A DNA stretch of 64,000 nt, taken from positions 43,400,758 to 43,464,757 of the forward strand of contig CM054141.1 of the NCBI GenBank assembly GCA_028751875.1. The letters are read 5' to 3'. Shown here one piece after another: positions 1 to 13,062 of this stretch. The first letter of the stretch is position 1. Every line of letters begins with the position of its first letter. The notes under the pieces were generated by a model. That model saw only the letters and a program-made list of their open reading frames with translations. It did not search any database and was not told where the DNA came from. The DNA is from Rapana venosa (Eukaryota; Mollusca; Gastropoda; Neogastropoda; Muricidae). A program made the position numbers and the translations under genes.

Positions 1-3000
1 AAGAAACCCATATCCAAACTAACATCATCAAAACTCCATATAAAAAGGATTTTTTTAAAAAACAAAGGGAAATAATTTAAAAAAAAGGGGAAAAAAAAAA
101 CAAACACCAAAAAAAAAATTTAAAAAAACAACAAAATCAAACCAAAAAAAAACAAACAAAAAAACAAAAAGAAAAAACAAAGGGCCCCCAACAACAACAA
201 AAATTTTTTCGGGGCCCCGGGGACACGGGGTGGGGAAAGTGGGGTTAAAAAATTCAAAAATTTTTCCCCGGGGGGGGAAAAGATTGTAAAATTCCCCCCA
301 AACTTTTTTTTTTTCCTTTGGTTTTGTTTTTTGTTTTTTTTTTGGGGGTTTTTTGGTTGGTTGGGGCCCAAAAAAAATTTTTTTTTAACGCTTGGGGGTT
401 GGGGGGCTTTCCGGGGGGGTTTAGGGGGGGGAGGGCACGGGAACGGAAGTGGCGGGGGTGATAGACAAAGAACAAAGAAAAAAAAAGGAGAAAAAAAACA
501 GAAAACGGGGGCAAAAAAAACCGAACACACCCCAAAAGGGGGTTGCCGGGGAGGGGGTTTTCCCTCCGGCAGCTTTTTCAAATTTTCAGGGGCCCCTTTT
601 GGGTTTCTTCGGGCCGGGGGGGGAATTTGTACGGGGGCCACCCAAAAAGGGACTGGGAAAAACGGGTTTCCCCCATGTTTTTGGGACAAAAACCCAAAAC
701 TTTATTTTTTTTAAAACCAATTTCCGAGGAAAAAACAAAGGCAAAAAGGAAAAAACAAAAAAACCCCAAAAATAAAAAATTTTAGCAAAGTATGGTTAAA
801 ACCTTTTAAAAAAATTCAAAATTTCTTGGAAAAAATTTTCCAAATCGGGGAAAAAACGTGAAAAAAAAAATTTTAAAAAAACTTTTGAAAAACCCCTAAT
901 AAATTTTAGGGGAACATAACTGTTTTAAAATTTCCTGGGGTTTTTTGGGTTGGAAAATTAAAAGGGGTTTTTAAAAAAAAAAAATTTTTCACCCATTATT
1001 TTCCCTTAAACTTTTAAAAAATTTTTTCATTGTTTTGTTTATCTAAAAAGTGTTTATTTTTTAAAAATTTTTTTTAATAAGACAGAAAAAGAAATATTGT
1101 CAATAAAGGATGGAAAAATTTAATTTAATTTTGAAACAGAAGAAAACTTTGAAACAAAACCCCTTTCAAATTTTCATTTTTAAAAATTGAAAAATAAAAT
1201 TTAATTTTTTTTAAAAAAACAAAATTTGCCCCAAAAATTTTAAATAAACCCCCTTAAAAAATTTCTACAACTTTCCCTTTTAAATTTTTTTTTAAAAAAA
1301 TTTTTTTTTTGGGTAAAAAAACCGAAAACCCCTAACTTTTACATTTGGAAAGGGAAAAAAAAAAAAAGTTTTTAAAACTTTTTCCTTTAAAAGCATAGGT
1401 TTTTTTTCCCTCCGGGCGTTTTTGTTTTTTAAAAAAATTTTTCGCTTTTAAAAAAAATATTTTAAAAACTCCTTTAAAAAAAAAAAAAATTTTTTGGGGA
1501 AAATTTTGTATGAAAAGGGGGGATATGTTTTTCCCAGGGGGTTTTTAAAAAACTTTTGTTTCAAGTTTTCAAAAAAATTTTTTTTTTGGGAAAACAATGG
1601 GGGGAAAAAATTTTTTAAAAAAAAATTTTTTGTTTAAAAATTTTTTAAAGTGGTTTTTATTTTTTAATTAATTTTAAAAATTTTTTTTTTTTTAAAAAAA
1701 AAACAAGGGAAGAAAAAAAAAAAGGGAAAAAAAGAAGAAAAAAAAAAGAAATAAAAAAAAAAAAAAGAAAAAAGGAAAAAAAAAGGGTTTTTTGAAAAAC
1801 GAAAAAAAGAAAAAAAGGAAAAAGGGGGAGAAAAAGAAGGAAAAAGGGGAAAAAAAAGGGGTTTTCCCCCCAACAAAAAACAAAAAACCCCCAAAAATAG
1901 AAAACAACACAAAAAGGCAAAAAAACCGAAGGTACCCCTTTTCTAAAAAAAATTTTTGTGAATGGTTTTCAATCGGGCCCCAAAATTAAAATTTATAAAC
2001 AAGTTTTTTTGGGTTTCGGTTTGCCCGACGTCCTTGTTCCACAAATTTTTAAAGCATCCCCCAAAGGAGTTTTTTAATTTTTTAAAAAACCCAAATTGAG
2101 GGGTTAAGAAAAATTGGAAAAAAGGGGGGGGCCCCCCGGGTGGGGGGTGGTTGTTGTGGGTTTTTTGGGGGGGGGTTTGGGTGGTTTTTTTGGAGGGAAA
2201 AAAAAAGGGTTTTGTGTTCCTTTTTGTGGGGTTTGTCCGGGGGGTCAGGGGGGGCCCCCGGGGTTTGTTCCGGGGGGGGGTGGGGGGGTTTGTGGGAGGT
2301 TTGGGGGGGGGGGTTTTGGAGTTTTGGGGGGGTTTTTAAATTTTGTTTTAAAAAAAATTCCATTTTGGTTTTTTGTTGGTGTTTTGTAAAGTTTTTGGGG
2401 GGTTGTGTGTGGGACTTTTTTGGGGGAAGAAAAATTTTAACGTTTGGTAGAAAATTAATTTATAATTTAAAATTTTTTGGGGGGTTTCTGCATCTTTTTC
2501 CCTTCTTGCCTCATTTGTTGCCTTTTAAAAAAAGAGGAAAGGGAAAACCTTTTTAAAAGGGAAACAAATTACTTTTTTAAAAAAATTTCCCCCAAAAAAA
2601 AACTCTTTTTTTTGCTTTTGTTTGCCTTTTAAAAACCACGCAGAAACACAAACCAAAACCCAAAACACAACAAAAAACCCCAAAAACCCCAAACCAACAA
2701 ACAAAACCCACACCAACAAAACGGTTAACGAACGGAGATTTCGCTTTCTAAAAAAACAACCACCCCCCACCTTTTTAAAACAGCCAATTTTTTTCCCCAA
2801 ACAAAAACAAAGAACCCAGAAAAAAACAAAAAAAGGGGGTTCGGTTTTTAGCCGGTAAAAAAAATTTTTGGGGGGTTTAAAGGTTAGAAGTAAAAATTTT
2901 GTTTGGGGGCCCACAGAAGGAAACCTTTGGGAGGGGCCGGTTGAAGGGGTTTAAAATTTTTGTTTTGTTTCGGAATTAAGATTTGAAAAATTTTTATACC

Positions 3001-4159
3001 TTTTAAGGTAACTTCTCGTAATCTTTTGTTGCTGGTTGTTGGGGTTTTTTTTTTTTTTTCCCTTTCTTTAAATTTCTTCCTCTCTTTTTCTTTCTTTTTT
3101 CTTTTTTTTTTTTTTTTTTTCCCTTTTTTCTCTCTTTTTTCTTTTTTTTTTTTTTTTTTTTTCCCTTTTCTTTTTTTTATTTTATTGGTTTTTTTAAATT
3201 TTTTTTCCTTTGGGGAAAAGGGTTTTTAAAAAAGGGGGGTTTTTTCTTATCGTAAAATAAATTTTTGCTTTTTATTTCTTTTTCCGGTCAAATGAAGTAA
3301 AAAAAATTTTCCCCCCCAAATTTTTTTGTAAAATAAAACCAAAAAAACCCCCCCCAACAAACACCCCAACATACACACCCCCCAAAACACACCACACACA
3401 CACACACACACCACACACAAAAAACCCCAAAAAAACCACCACCCCCCACCACAAACACAACACAACACACCACACACACAAAAACAACACGAAAAATTTT
3501 TTTTAAAAAAAACCCCCCATCAAAAAAAAACTTGTTTTTTTTAAAAAAAAATTGTTTCCAAACAACGATTTTTTAAAAACTAAGTTTCAAACAAAAAACA
3601 TCATCCCTAAAAAAAAAAGAACTTAACAACAAAAACAACACTAAAATAAACCCCTCTAAAAAACCAACAAGTTTTTTCCCAAAAAAACCGACCAAAAAAA
3701 AAAACCCCGTTTTTACAAACAGGATGCTAGCAACGGATTTAAACTTTTTTTTTTTCCCATACAGACTTAAACCCCAATTTTACCCTGGCCCCTAAATTTA
3801 CCCCCCCCCCCCCCCCCCCCCCGAAAGGGGGCCAAACCCCCCCCCCAAGATTTTAATCAACTTTGAACTGACCCACAACAACAAAAAAAAGGGGAAAAAA
3901 AAAAAGAAAAGGGAAGGAAAAAAGGAAAAAATTGAAAAAAAGAAGAAAAAGGTTGGGGTTTTTGGGTTTGTGTGTTGTTGGTGGTGTGTGTGTGTTTGTG
4001 TGTGTGTTTTGGTGTGGTTTTTGGGGTGTGTGTGTGTGTTGTGTTGTGTTTGTGTGTCTGTGTCTGGGTTTTTCTGTTGTGTAAAATAATAATAATGTAG
4101 GGAAATTTTATATAGAGCGAATTTTGTAAGAAAAAAAATCAAAGCGCTCAGATTTCTTT
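1..4159. other. Low-quality consensus, no gene seen
   Basis: Almost every base lies in an A, T, G or C homopolymer of three or more, which is unlike most of the window. Translations are biased to K, F, G and P and match no family I know. A T/C-rich run lies at about 3,045-3,180 and a CA-rich run at about 3,360-3,480. I see no conserved protein motif, RNA gene or repeat family here. The texture looks like an unpolished long-read end rather than biology, although a real low-complexity region cannot be excluded by eye. Confidence 0.6.
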
Positions 4160-4540
4160 CATACCACTTTAAGCCCGGGAGATTTCTCTCCGAAAAATTG
4201 GGCTGCTCTCCCCGGGGAGGGGGGAGAGCGCGTCCCACAAGCGCAGCGCCACCCTTTTTTTTCATGTCTGAAACTTTTTTGTTTCCCTATCGAGTGGCTT
4301 TTTTCTAAAAATTTTGCCAGGGACAACTCTTGTTGCCGTGGGTTCTTTTACGTCGCTAAATAATTACGTGAAAACCAGGGGCCTCGGTTTTGTCTCATCC
4401 AAAAGACTAGCCCCCGACCACCACTCATGGGGGGGGAAAAGTTTCCGGGGCCAAAAAAAGGGTACGGGCCCCCGCACATTTGACCCGGACTTTTCGCTTT
4501 CTAGACAGGCGCGTTACCTCTTTGACCACCGATCTGTCTT
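4160..4540 (-). repeat. SINE family D, copy 1, eroded
   Basis: Read on the minus strand this follows the same order as the cleaner copy at 62,283-62,702: a tRNA-like head, a core with the 'agtctttcggatgagac' type motif, a 'gttgtccctggca' motif, then 'gtggcgctgctcttgtgg' and 'gagagcagcctgaatttc' near the tail. Many homopolymer length differences relative to the other copies suggest consensus error. It is non-coding and would be Pol III transcribed if complete. Confidence 0.75.
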
Positions 4541-4964
4541 CTGCTGTTTGTCTGTCTCAGATCTTTCGGGCATGTAATAAAAACTTGTTTTGGTTTTTCC
4601 CAAACAGACTAAGCGAAACCCCTCAAAAAATGCCCCGGAACCCCCGGGGCGAGGTGGATGGCGCTGAAGAGGAACCGGGCGCCCAAAAGGACAAGAAATT
4701 TCCGGGGCAGTACACACACAAGCCTGGGATTTCGTCTAGGGTTGTGGCAGTTGGCCTTTTTAGGTAGGTAGGTAGCGTGTCACTTGTGTGCGGACTGCCC
4801 CGAACAGGGTGGTTTTGGGTGGGAAAAACACTTGATTATGCGCCTGCAAGCGGGGGTCTAAGTTGGGTAGGAAAGAAATGGCCCTTTTAAAAAGATAGTG
4901 ATGGGAAAAATTTTTTGAACTGATCTAAAGAGAAGGGGGATATATATTAAAATTTTTTTGGAGA

Positions 4965-5189
4965 GAGAGATATATGATATAGAAATAGAAAGATAGATAG
5001 AAAGATAGATAGATAGATGATAGATAGTTATAGATAGATAGGGTAGACAGACAGAGACAGAACAGAGACAAAGAAAAAAAAACGCAGAAGTCAAAATATG
5101 TGAGGTTTACTATGGAAGAAAATGTAGAATCTAGGCTATCTCTGTTGTGTGGTGTTTAGTCTGTGTGTCTGTGTGTGTGTGTGTTTCTT

Positions 5190-5233
<44 letters not shown>

Positions 5234-5300
5234 CCTCCTCTCTCTCTCTCTCTCTCTCTCTCTTCCCCTCTCTCTCTTCTCTGTTATCTGTCTGTCTTGT
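4965..5300. repeat. GATA and CT microsatellites
   Basis: GATA/GACA units lie at about 4,965-5,060 and a nearly pure CT run at about 5,195-5,280, with a short GT run at 5,160-5,185 before it. Open frames here are products of the repeat. Confidence 0.85.
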
Positions 5301-5954
5301 TGTCTGTCTGTCGAATCTCAATCTCAAACTCTCTGTCTTGTCTCCTTGTTCGTCTCTGTCTCTTCTCATTAAGAAAAATAACGGGAGTGCAAGATTTTCC
5401 TATTAACCCCCGGACTGTTCCTGTTACCTGCCCCCTTTGCCACTCAGGCGGGTTTGGCTTTTGTTACATTCCCCAATTTTTACCATCAGGTTCCTTTCCC
5501 TTTAGCCAGAAAATTTAACAAGTAAGCCAGCATCACTTTTTTTAAGTCCATCGCAGTAAAACTACTTTGGTGCAAAGCCTTAAGACGAAAATTTTGAAAA
5601 GATTATCTCCTTCAAAATACTACTTACACAAGTCAGCGAATTTTTTTCAATCATAAATTACATTTGTTGTTGCTGTAATTGTTACTGTTAGCGTTCCCCC
5701 AGTTTAAATCCCTTGGGGCGCCAGAATAGGGTCCCCCCCCTCCACCTGGAAATCAACAGAGATTAAGTACACACAGGGGAGAAGCTTGTGAGGGGAGCTG
5801 TTTTCCGTCCTTTGCCAATAGGCAGTTTGAATGCGACTTCGTGGGGTGGTTTTTTTTTCCCCCTTTTAAAAAAAAGTGCAGGTTGTTGGGGTTTTTTGGC
5901 TTTAAAACCCGCATAACCCCTTTTTTCCCATTTGACCCCAAAAAAAACGAAGAA

Positions 5955-6200
5955 TGTCAAAATCCTTTGGGTGAGACTTTTAAACGAGGGCCCCCTGTTC
6001 GAATGCATGCAAACTCTTGCAACTGTTAAAACCTGTTCCGCCTTCGAAGAGTAGGCCATTGGTGCCGGTGGAAACAGAGAAAAATTTACAAAACCGCATA
6101 CACACGGGGACTGGATGAAAAAACACATGAGGCTTTTCCTTATCCTCGTATTTAAAGAAAAATTGAAGTATAAAAAAATAAAAAAAAAAAAAATAAAAAA
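5955..6200 (+). repeat. SINE family A fragment, eroded
   Basis: The core and tail of family A are recognisable: a 'gtaggccattg' motif, 'accgcatacacacgggga', and 'catgagg' before the A-rich end. The tRNA head is missing or unrecognisable. Several single-base and homopolymer differences from the 30.6-kb copy match the poor consensus of this part of the window. The A/T-rich tail ends near 6,200 and abuts a minisatellite. Confidence 0.65.
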
Positions 6201-6204
6201 CATT

Positions 6205-7245
6205 CAAAGCCGACGTATTTTAAACTGATAAACATGTTTAAAATCTGACGTATTTAATATCAATATATACATGTTAAAGTCGACAGTATTTTTAATTCAA
6301 ATAAATGTTAAACCGACATATTTAATCTAATAATTACATTTAAAGCCGACAATATTTAATCTCAACATAACATGTTAAAAACTGAAAGTATTTAATCTCA
6401 ATAATACATGTTAAATCCTACAGTATTTAAATCTCGAATTAAAAAGTTAAAGTCTGACAGTATTCAATTCGATATTAAAAAGTTAAAGTCTGACAGTATT
6501 CAAACTCAAAAATAACATTTTTAAAATCTGACAATATTTAAACGCATATATACATGTTAAAGCCGGCAGTATTTAAACCAACTTAAAATGTTAAAGCCCG
6601 GCAGTATTTAATTTGGATGTAAATGTTAAAGCCTGACAAAATTTTTTTTCAAAGAAAAGTCAAAGCCTTCAGTATTTAATCTCAAATAACATTAAAGCCT
6701 GACAGTAATTTTAAACCCGTATATAGATGTTAAAAACCCGACAGTATTTAACCCGATATATAATGTCAAAACCCGACAGATTTAATCCGAATATACATGT
6801 TAAGCCTGGGAGTATTTAATATAATATATACTGTTAAATCCTGACAGTATTTAATTTTGATATAAAATGTTAAAGCCCGACAGTATTTTTAAATTAACAT
6901 AAAATTCAAAGCCGACAGTATTAAAATCAATTATACAGTTTAAAAATGACCGTATTTTAAACTCAATAATAATGTTTTAAACCTGCAGTATTTAACTAAA
7001 AAATCTACTAAAACTTACAGTATTTAAACTAAAAATAACATGTTAAGCCTGCAATATTTTTAAAATCACATATAATGTTTTAAAATCTACCGTATTTTAA
7101 ACTCAAAATAACATGTTAAAGCCTGACGTATTTAATTCGATATATACATGTCAAAGCCCGACAGTATTTTTAAATTTACATATACATGTTAAAGCTGGCA
7201 GATTTTAATCTCAAATAAAAGTTAAAGCCTGACAGTATTTTTTAT
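6205..7245. repeat. AT-rich minisatellite, unit about 34-37 bp
   Basis: Around thirty imperfect units carry the recurring phrase 'catgttaaagcctgacag' followed by 'tatttaatctcaatata'. Units differ by substitutions and small indels, some likely sequencing error. No open frame of note runs through it. Confidence 0.85.
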
Positions 7246-7259
7246 GTAAGCCTTGACGC

Positions 7260-7500
7260 TTGCTGACTACTGACTGACGAAGCCCTTTGGCCTAAGCCCG
7301 ATCAATGAGTATTCAAACCAAAACCCCCCGGAGGATTACTTCCACACTGAGGTGGATAAGCATCATCAGCATCTTTCAGACCTGTTAGTCTGAGGAGGAA
7401 GGAAAACAGGGCCTGTTTCCCGATACATGGCGTCAGACAAGGGAAAAAGGTAGGGTTTTTTTTTTTTTCACAGGCTATGGGTGTTGTCTTCTGTCGTTAT
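7260..7500 (+). repeat. Interspersed repeat family F, copy 1
   Basis: Shares an ordered series of blocks with 18,305-18,490: 'cagcatctttcagacctgt', then a GGAAGGAAA-type block, 'cagggcctg', 'acatggcgt', a GACA-rich stretch and 'gtcttctgt'. No tRNA-like boxes or coding potential are visible, so the class is unknown. It may be a fragment of a longer SINE or DNA element. Confidence 0.55.
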
Positions 7501-7579
7501 TTATTTCCCCTGTCGGGTAATTTCAGCCCCCCCTTTACCCCAAAGACGATTAAGTCAGGCAGGAGGCAAAAGAAATTAA

Positions 7580-9085
7580 AAGGGGGGAGGGAAAAATATT
7601 GAGATAGAAAAACAGAGAGAGAGATAGACAAAAAAAGACAGACAGACAACAGGCAGACAGAGAAACAGGATTTGGCAGAGAGAAAGGGAAGACTCACAAA
7701 AAGAAAAAGGGGTGACAGAAAAAAGGAAGGATGTGAAAGTAACAGTCAGATGGGGCAAAAAAAAAGCACGAGGAGAGAGACGAGACATAGACAGTGAGAC
7801 AGACAAAAGAAAATAAAAAGGAAAAAAAACGACAAAAGGAAATGAGAGAGAAAGACACACACACCACACCACCCACAGACAGGACACAGTGGACAGAGAG
7901 ACAGAGGCGACGAAATATTTATGTTTTATTTATTTATTTGTTTTTTTTTCCAGGGAGTAAAAAAAAAAAACCATGAGCGCTTAGTTCACTATTCTTTAAA
8001 AAAAAAAACAAATAACAATAAAGTTGCTGCGGGAACCATAATAGTAATAGAACAATAATGATAAAGTGACGTTTGGGGAAATTTTTTCGGCCTATTTCTC
8101 CTCTCTGTTATTTCCATTCATGACGTAAAGGCTATACGAATGAGAAAGGGGAAAAAGGCATGGACCAGGGGAATACACAGTGGTCACCAGACGACAAACA
8201 GACAGACAACAAACAGCAGACAGACAAAAGACAGTTAGCAGACAGACAGCGGAGGACAAAAAAATCGGGTATCTCAAAGGGCAAGACAGAGAAGGGAAGA
8301 AATTTTTGATACTACTTCCACTGGGATTTTGAAAGTAATGTCTAAAAGGGCCTACAGACAGAAAAAAAAATTTACAAGAGTCTGGCTCCTCTCTTTTGGG
8401 AGACACTTTTGCCCCAGCCCCCTTCTTCCCTAAAACTCTTAATACCCCCACTTCACTCCAAAGAAATCCAGCTGAGGCCCAGACGGAAGATATTCTATGA
8501 TCAGATCAGGTATAATAAGAGATAGGGGGTGGGGGGGGGGGGGGGGGAAGGGGCGTTTTTGGGGGGGGATGGGGAAGAGGGAAGGTCGAATAGGCGGGGG
8601 AGGGGAGAAGGCGGGGTTGACAGAGCAACGGGGAAAACGGGGAAAGGGGAGTCGGTAGGTATCAGAAAAAAGAACTATTTGGGAATTAAATTGAAATCCT
8701 TGGCGTTGGTTCGAAAAAATCTGTTAAGGAGAAAAATAGAAAAAGCACCGTCGTGATGAAAAAAAGAAAAAAAGGAAGGGGAAAGAAGAAAAAGATAGAA
8801 AAAAAGGGGGATGGTGATAACCCGATGGGAAAGTTTTTCAGACAAATTTAACATGATTTTTTTTATTCATGGTTGATATTAAAATAATAGAGAGAGAGAA
8901 GACAGCAGACAGACAGACGGACGACAAGGATAGTAGATAGATAGATAGATAGTTGAAAAAAGATAGATATAAAGATAATAATAGAAGATTGATAGAAGAT
9001 AGTGAGGGAGAAGAGAGTAGAGAGCAGACAGACAGGATAGAGAAGAGGACAGAGAAAACAGACGACAAAAAGCAGAAACAGAGAC
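7580..9085. repeat. Purine-rich low-complexity tract
   Basis: Successive GAGA, GACA and GATA runs (7,590-7,910, 8,170-8,300, 8,880-9,065) are separated by A-rich and G-rich sequence. The G homopolymer at about 8,526-8,550 and other long runs indicate weak consensus. No gene is supported. Confidence 0.65.
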
Positions 9086-10969
9086 CAAAAACAATTTGAA
9101 ATTGTATTGCACCATAGTTAGGGATAAACAATTAAGATCTTTCCCTCCAAACCTGGATTAAAAAATAATAATACACAAAAAAGTAAAAAAAACCCGAGGC
9201 ACAAAAAGAGCACTTTGGGTTATAGCAAACTTTTTTTTTTTTTCCTTGGTTAAAATTACGCACAGCCCCCACATACACTGAAACCGCACACATACACTGA
9301 AAAAACCCCACATCAAGCTGGTCTAGCTGTTAAAATACTAACTCTCCCGCCCGCTACAACCCCCCCCCCCCCCCCACCCTTGTTTTTTCTAAAAACGTTT
9401 GGTTTGTGAAAATTTTTTATTTTTTAATTCGGGTTAAAATAAAGTTAAATACATTTTATAAAAAATAAAATTGCTTTAACAAAATGGGGGTTCTTTTTTT
9501 TTTAATCATCTTAATCATCAAAAAATTTACTTGCGTTGTCAACATAAACCCAACGCCTTGTAACCTACTGTATTCCCCCTTTTTAAAATTTCCTCACGTT
9601 CTGATCCCCACTCTGGAAAGGGCTGAAAAAATCTCCTTTAACTTTTTCCCTTGTGTTGGGGAAGACGCAAGTTGTACTATTTTAGCGTACGAAATAGAGA
9701 GGTGCGATTTTGTGGGGCAGATGTATTGCATAAAACCAGATTTTGGCCCCGAGACAGCCCTCTTCTTGGCCTTTGCCCTCTGCCTCCTCGCCCTAGAGGT
9801 GTCCGTTTTACTGCCGGCCCCTGGGAGATCAGCACGGACCCTGTCGTCAGTGTGTCCTGACCAGAGCCAGGTGATCCCCTACAGGGTAGAGGCGACCTGC
9901 TTCGGAAAGGGTTTTTTCCTGTCCAGTCGGTGGATGAGGGAGGGTTGGGGGAAAATGAAATTTAGTTAGCAAATCATTTCCTATGAGTTGGTTTTTTATC
10001 TATTTTCTTTTTGTATTGTTTTCGTTGATTTTTTTTCTCTCGAATTTAGGTTTTTTTCCTGTGAATCTTTTGTACTGGGTAGGTTCTAACGACAATGCTT
10101 TTTTTTTTTTGATCACTGGGGGTTTAAAAACCTGACCCTCAAACAAAAGCCTGTTTGATGAACTTTTATTTCAAATTTTTTACAATCAAAAGTTTTCTTG
10201 TTTCAGTCAGCTTTTTCAAAAAAACATGATTTTAAAACATTGAAACAATGGGGAAAACGCAAAAAAACAAACGTTTTTTCCAACACTCTTGCGGGTTCCA
10301 GAATTATCTTTTAATTAAAAACAGGTGTCAAAAACCGAGTGGGGAATCAATCAAATTTATGTAAAACAAAACAAAAAAAGCTCCTTACCCAAAAGACAAT
10401 AAGTAAGACGTTTTTTATATGGGATGGGAAACGGGGGCCAGCTTTCAAAAAAAATGACGACAAAATTTAGTCGGAAGCCGACATAATAAATGATGAATTA
10501 GGAAAGTGACACTGTCGACAGACATGGTTAAAAAAACGTTTAAATTTGCTTTTGGCTAAGGCAATACTAATCATTTCTGAAAGGTTGATGGAATTAGTGA
10601 TTAAATCCCTGAGAAGCAAAATCTGGCGTTTCCTTTTCTTTTCTGACTTCCAAAACCCCGTTTTCAGTTTTTTCCAACTTCATGGTTTAGAAACCGACAC
10701 AAACCAGTACTTATTCTTATATTTACCTTTGATTTTATATGTTAGCATTTTGTTTTTTTTTTTTTTTGTTTTGTATTTTATTGTATGCATGTATATATTG
10801 CATTATATTTCCCTTACACTACTTTTTACCTGCCAAGGCCCCAGCAAAGACTGTAAAAAGAATTATGTTTTTTCAGGCGAATTTTTCAAAACCCGCCATA
10901 AGATAGACCCTCTGGCCTCCTTCATGCCGCCCAGTCTGTCTGTCGCCTTGGGTAGGTTCTCAAAGTGAG
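9086..10969. other. No supported gene
   Basis: A/T-rich sequence with erratic homopolymers to about 10.5 kb, then cleaner sequence. The 161-codon open frame at 9,484-9,969 has no recognisable domain and crosses several suspicious homopolymers. I see no repeat family in this stretch. Confidence 0.4.
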
Positions 10970-11014
10970 CTTGTGTCTCTAAGACATAATTGGGTGACAC
11001 TTGGGCATACCACG

Positions 11015-11262
11015 GCCACACTTGGGGTGACATTTGGGGATAGCAGGGCGACACTTGCGGATAGCAGGGCGACATTTGGGGATAGCAGGGCGACACTTGC
11101 GGATAGCAGGGCGACATTTGGGGATAGCAGGGCGACACTTGCGGATAGCAGGGCGACATTTGGGGATAGCAGGGCGACACTTGCGGATAGCAGGGCGACA
11201 TTTGGGGATAACAGGGCGACACTTGCGGATAGCAGGGCGACACTTGCGGATAGCAGAATCAG
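11015..11262. repeat. 21-bp minisatellite with 42-bp higher-order unit
   Basis: Two 21-bp variants alternate, one beginning 'atttggggatagcaggg' and the other 'acttgcggatagcaggg', each ending in 'cgac'. About eleven or twelve units are very homogeneous, with one G-to-A change near 11,210. Because 21 is a multiple of three, frames on both strands stay open, giving an apparent heptapeptide repeat on the minus strand. This is a by-product, not evidence of a gene. Confidence 0.93.
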
Positions 11263-12454
11263 ATTCTCATAACTGTCGACAGTGACCTTAACCGAATCTG
11301 TCGAAATCTGTCCATCTTTTTTAGGTGTGTTTTTTCAGTGTATTGGCTCCTAAATTTGATTTGGTGTTCGCCTTTGAGAGTTGGATGTGTTCCATTACAT
11401 GGGTTGTGGGTTGTCGTTGGTTTCGTTCTTGTCATCAGGCCTTCCCAGACTGCATGCTAGGCATGTTTGTATCATCTATAACACCAACCATAGCTGGCCT
11501 TTCTTTCACGAAAAGTAAACAAAAACTTTTTAACATTTGCGAAAGACGCCATCCGTGAATTTGCACACGGAACTTAAGTTTATAGTTTCAAGCAAAAAAA
11601 GTTTTTGAGGAATAAACAAAGAGCATACTTGTCAAAATGTCACTCTGATTTAAAAGAAGAAAAGTACCAACTGGAACATAGCTTTATTTTTCTTCTTTCA
11701 ATGTTAACTCCAGTTTTGTTGTTGTCTTGAATAATTAATTTCTTCACGATGCCAGACCAAAAGTATAGATTGAATTAGACACGTACGAACATAAAATAAG
11801 AAGAAAATGTTTAATGAATTAATCCAGACTAGTGTAATAATGTTGTGAGAAAGAAAGAAATTATACCATGCCATTGTACTGTGAACGTGCCTGACGGATT
11901 ATTTCTGACCAAAAAATTGGAACAATGTTATCTAGAAGAAAATAACCATCGTCTGTCCGTCATTATTACTGTAACATAACATATTAACGTTGACAGGCCA
12001 CTCCTAGTCAATAGTAGAGATCTCAGATACAGTTCAGTAGCAGGTTCTTTCAGAATTTTGCTTATCTTAGGAGAGCTAATTATTTTTCCAGTGTTAACAG
12101 TTTTCTGCGCATAGCAATCAAAAATCCATCGACGTCATGAAGCATAGAGTAGTTAGACATTCAGGGATGTTATCCTTGCAAAGAAATGTAAATACACTCT
12201 GTATGGCAATCACATTTAGATAGAGGTATTATTTTGCCATGAAATTTAAGCCCATGCTTGTCTTGTGGTAGCCAACGGCAGTTACTATACTTAAAATAGT
12301 CGTATAACAGGTCTGGTCTCATTTTCAACAAAGTAACAAAGACGCAAAAAGAAATAGTCTGTGGTTTGGAATAGTTAGAGACACATACGAGAAGACAATG
12401 AAAGCAAACATTTCAATTATCACATTGACGCATCAATTTGACTGACAGCTAAAC
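11263..12454. other. No gene or repeat family seen
   Basis: Ordinary mixed-composition sequence of better quality than the first 10 kb. Only short open frames, none with a recognisable domain. Confidence 0.5.
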
Positions 12455-12457
12455 AGT

Positions 12458-12500
<43 letters not shown>

Positions 12501-12604
12501 TAATAGATAGATAGATAGATTAGATAGGTAGGTAGGTAGGTAGATAGATAGATAGTAGATAGATAGATAGATAGATGATAGAGATAGATAGATAGATAGA
12601 TAGG

Positions 12605-12675
<71 letters not shown>

Positions 12676-12724
12676 GTAGATAGATAGGTAGATAGATAGG
12701 TAGGTAGATAGATAGATAGATAGG

Positions 12725-12807
<83 letters not shown>

Positions 12808-12853
12808 GTAAGTAGGTATGTAGGTAGATAGATAAATAGATAGGTAGATAGAC

Positions 12854-12945
<92 letters not shown>

Positions 12946-13047
12946 GGATGGATGGATGGATGGATGGATGGATGGGGGGACTGACGGACAGACAGATACA
13001 TACATACGTACACACACACGCACACACAAACACACACACACACACAC
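12455..13047. repeat. Large (GATA)n array with GATG and CA ends
   Basis: GATA units run from about 12,455 to 12,944 with GGTA and GTAG interruptions, followed by GATG to about 12,975 and (CA)n up to 13,047. The long Y/I/L/S open frames of the minus strand are artefacts of the tetranucleotide. The CA run is the immediate 5' neighbour of the LINE insertion. Confidence 0.97.
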
Positions 13048-13059
13048 ACATATCCAGTC
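13048..13059. other. Target-site duplication, left copy
   Basis: The 12-mer acatatccagtc lies immediately before the first LINE base. An identical 12-mer is found at 16,583-16,594 directly after the (ACT)n tail. Flanking bases differ on both sides, so the duplication is exactly 12 bp. Confidence 0.9.
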
Positions 13060-13062
13060 GTG

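Noticed and set aside
9484..9969. 161-codon open frame as a gene
   Set aside because: No recognisable domain, low-quality surroundings, and composition that changes along the frame.
10863..11243. Heptapeptide-repeat protein on the minus strand
   Set aside because: 21-bp minisatellite by-product with no transcription or domain evidence.
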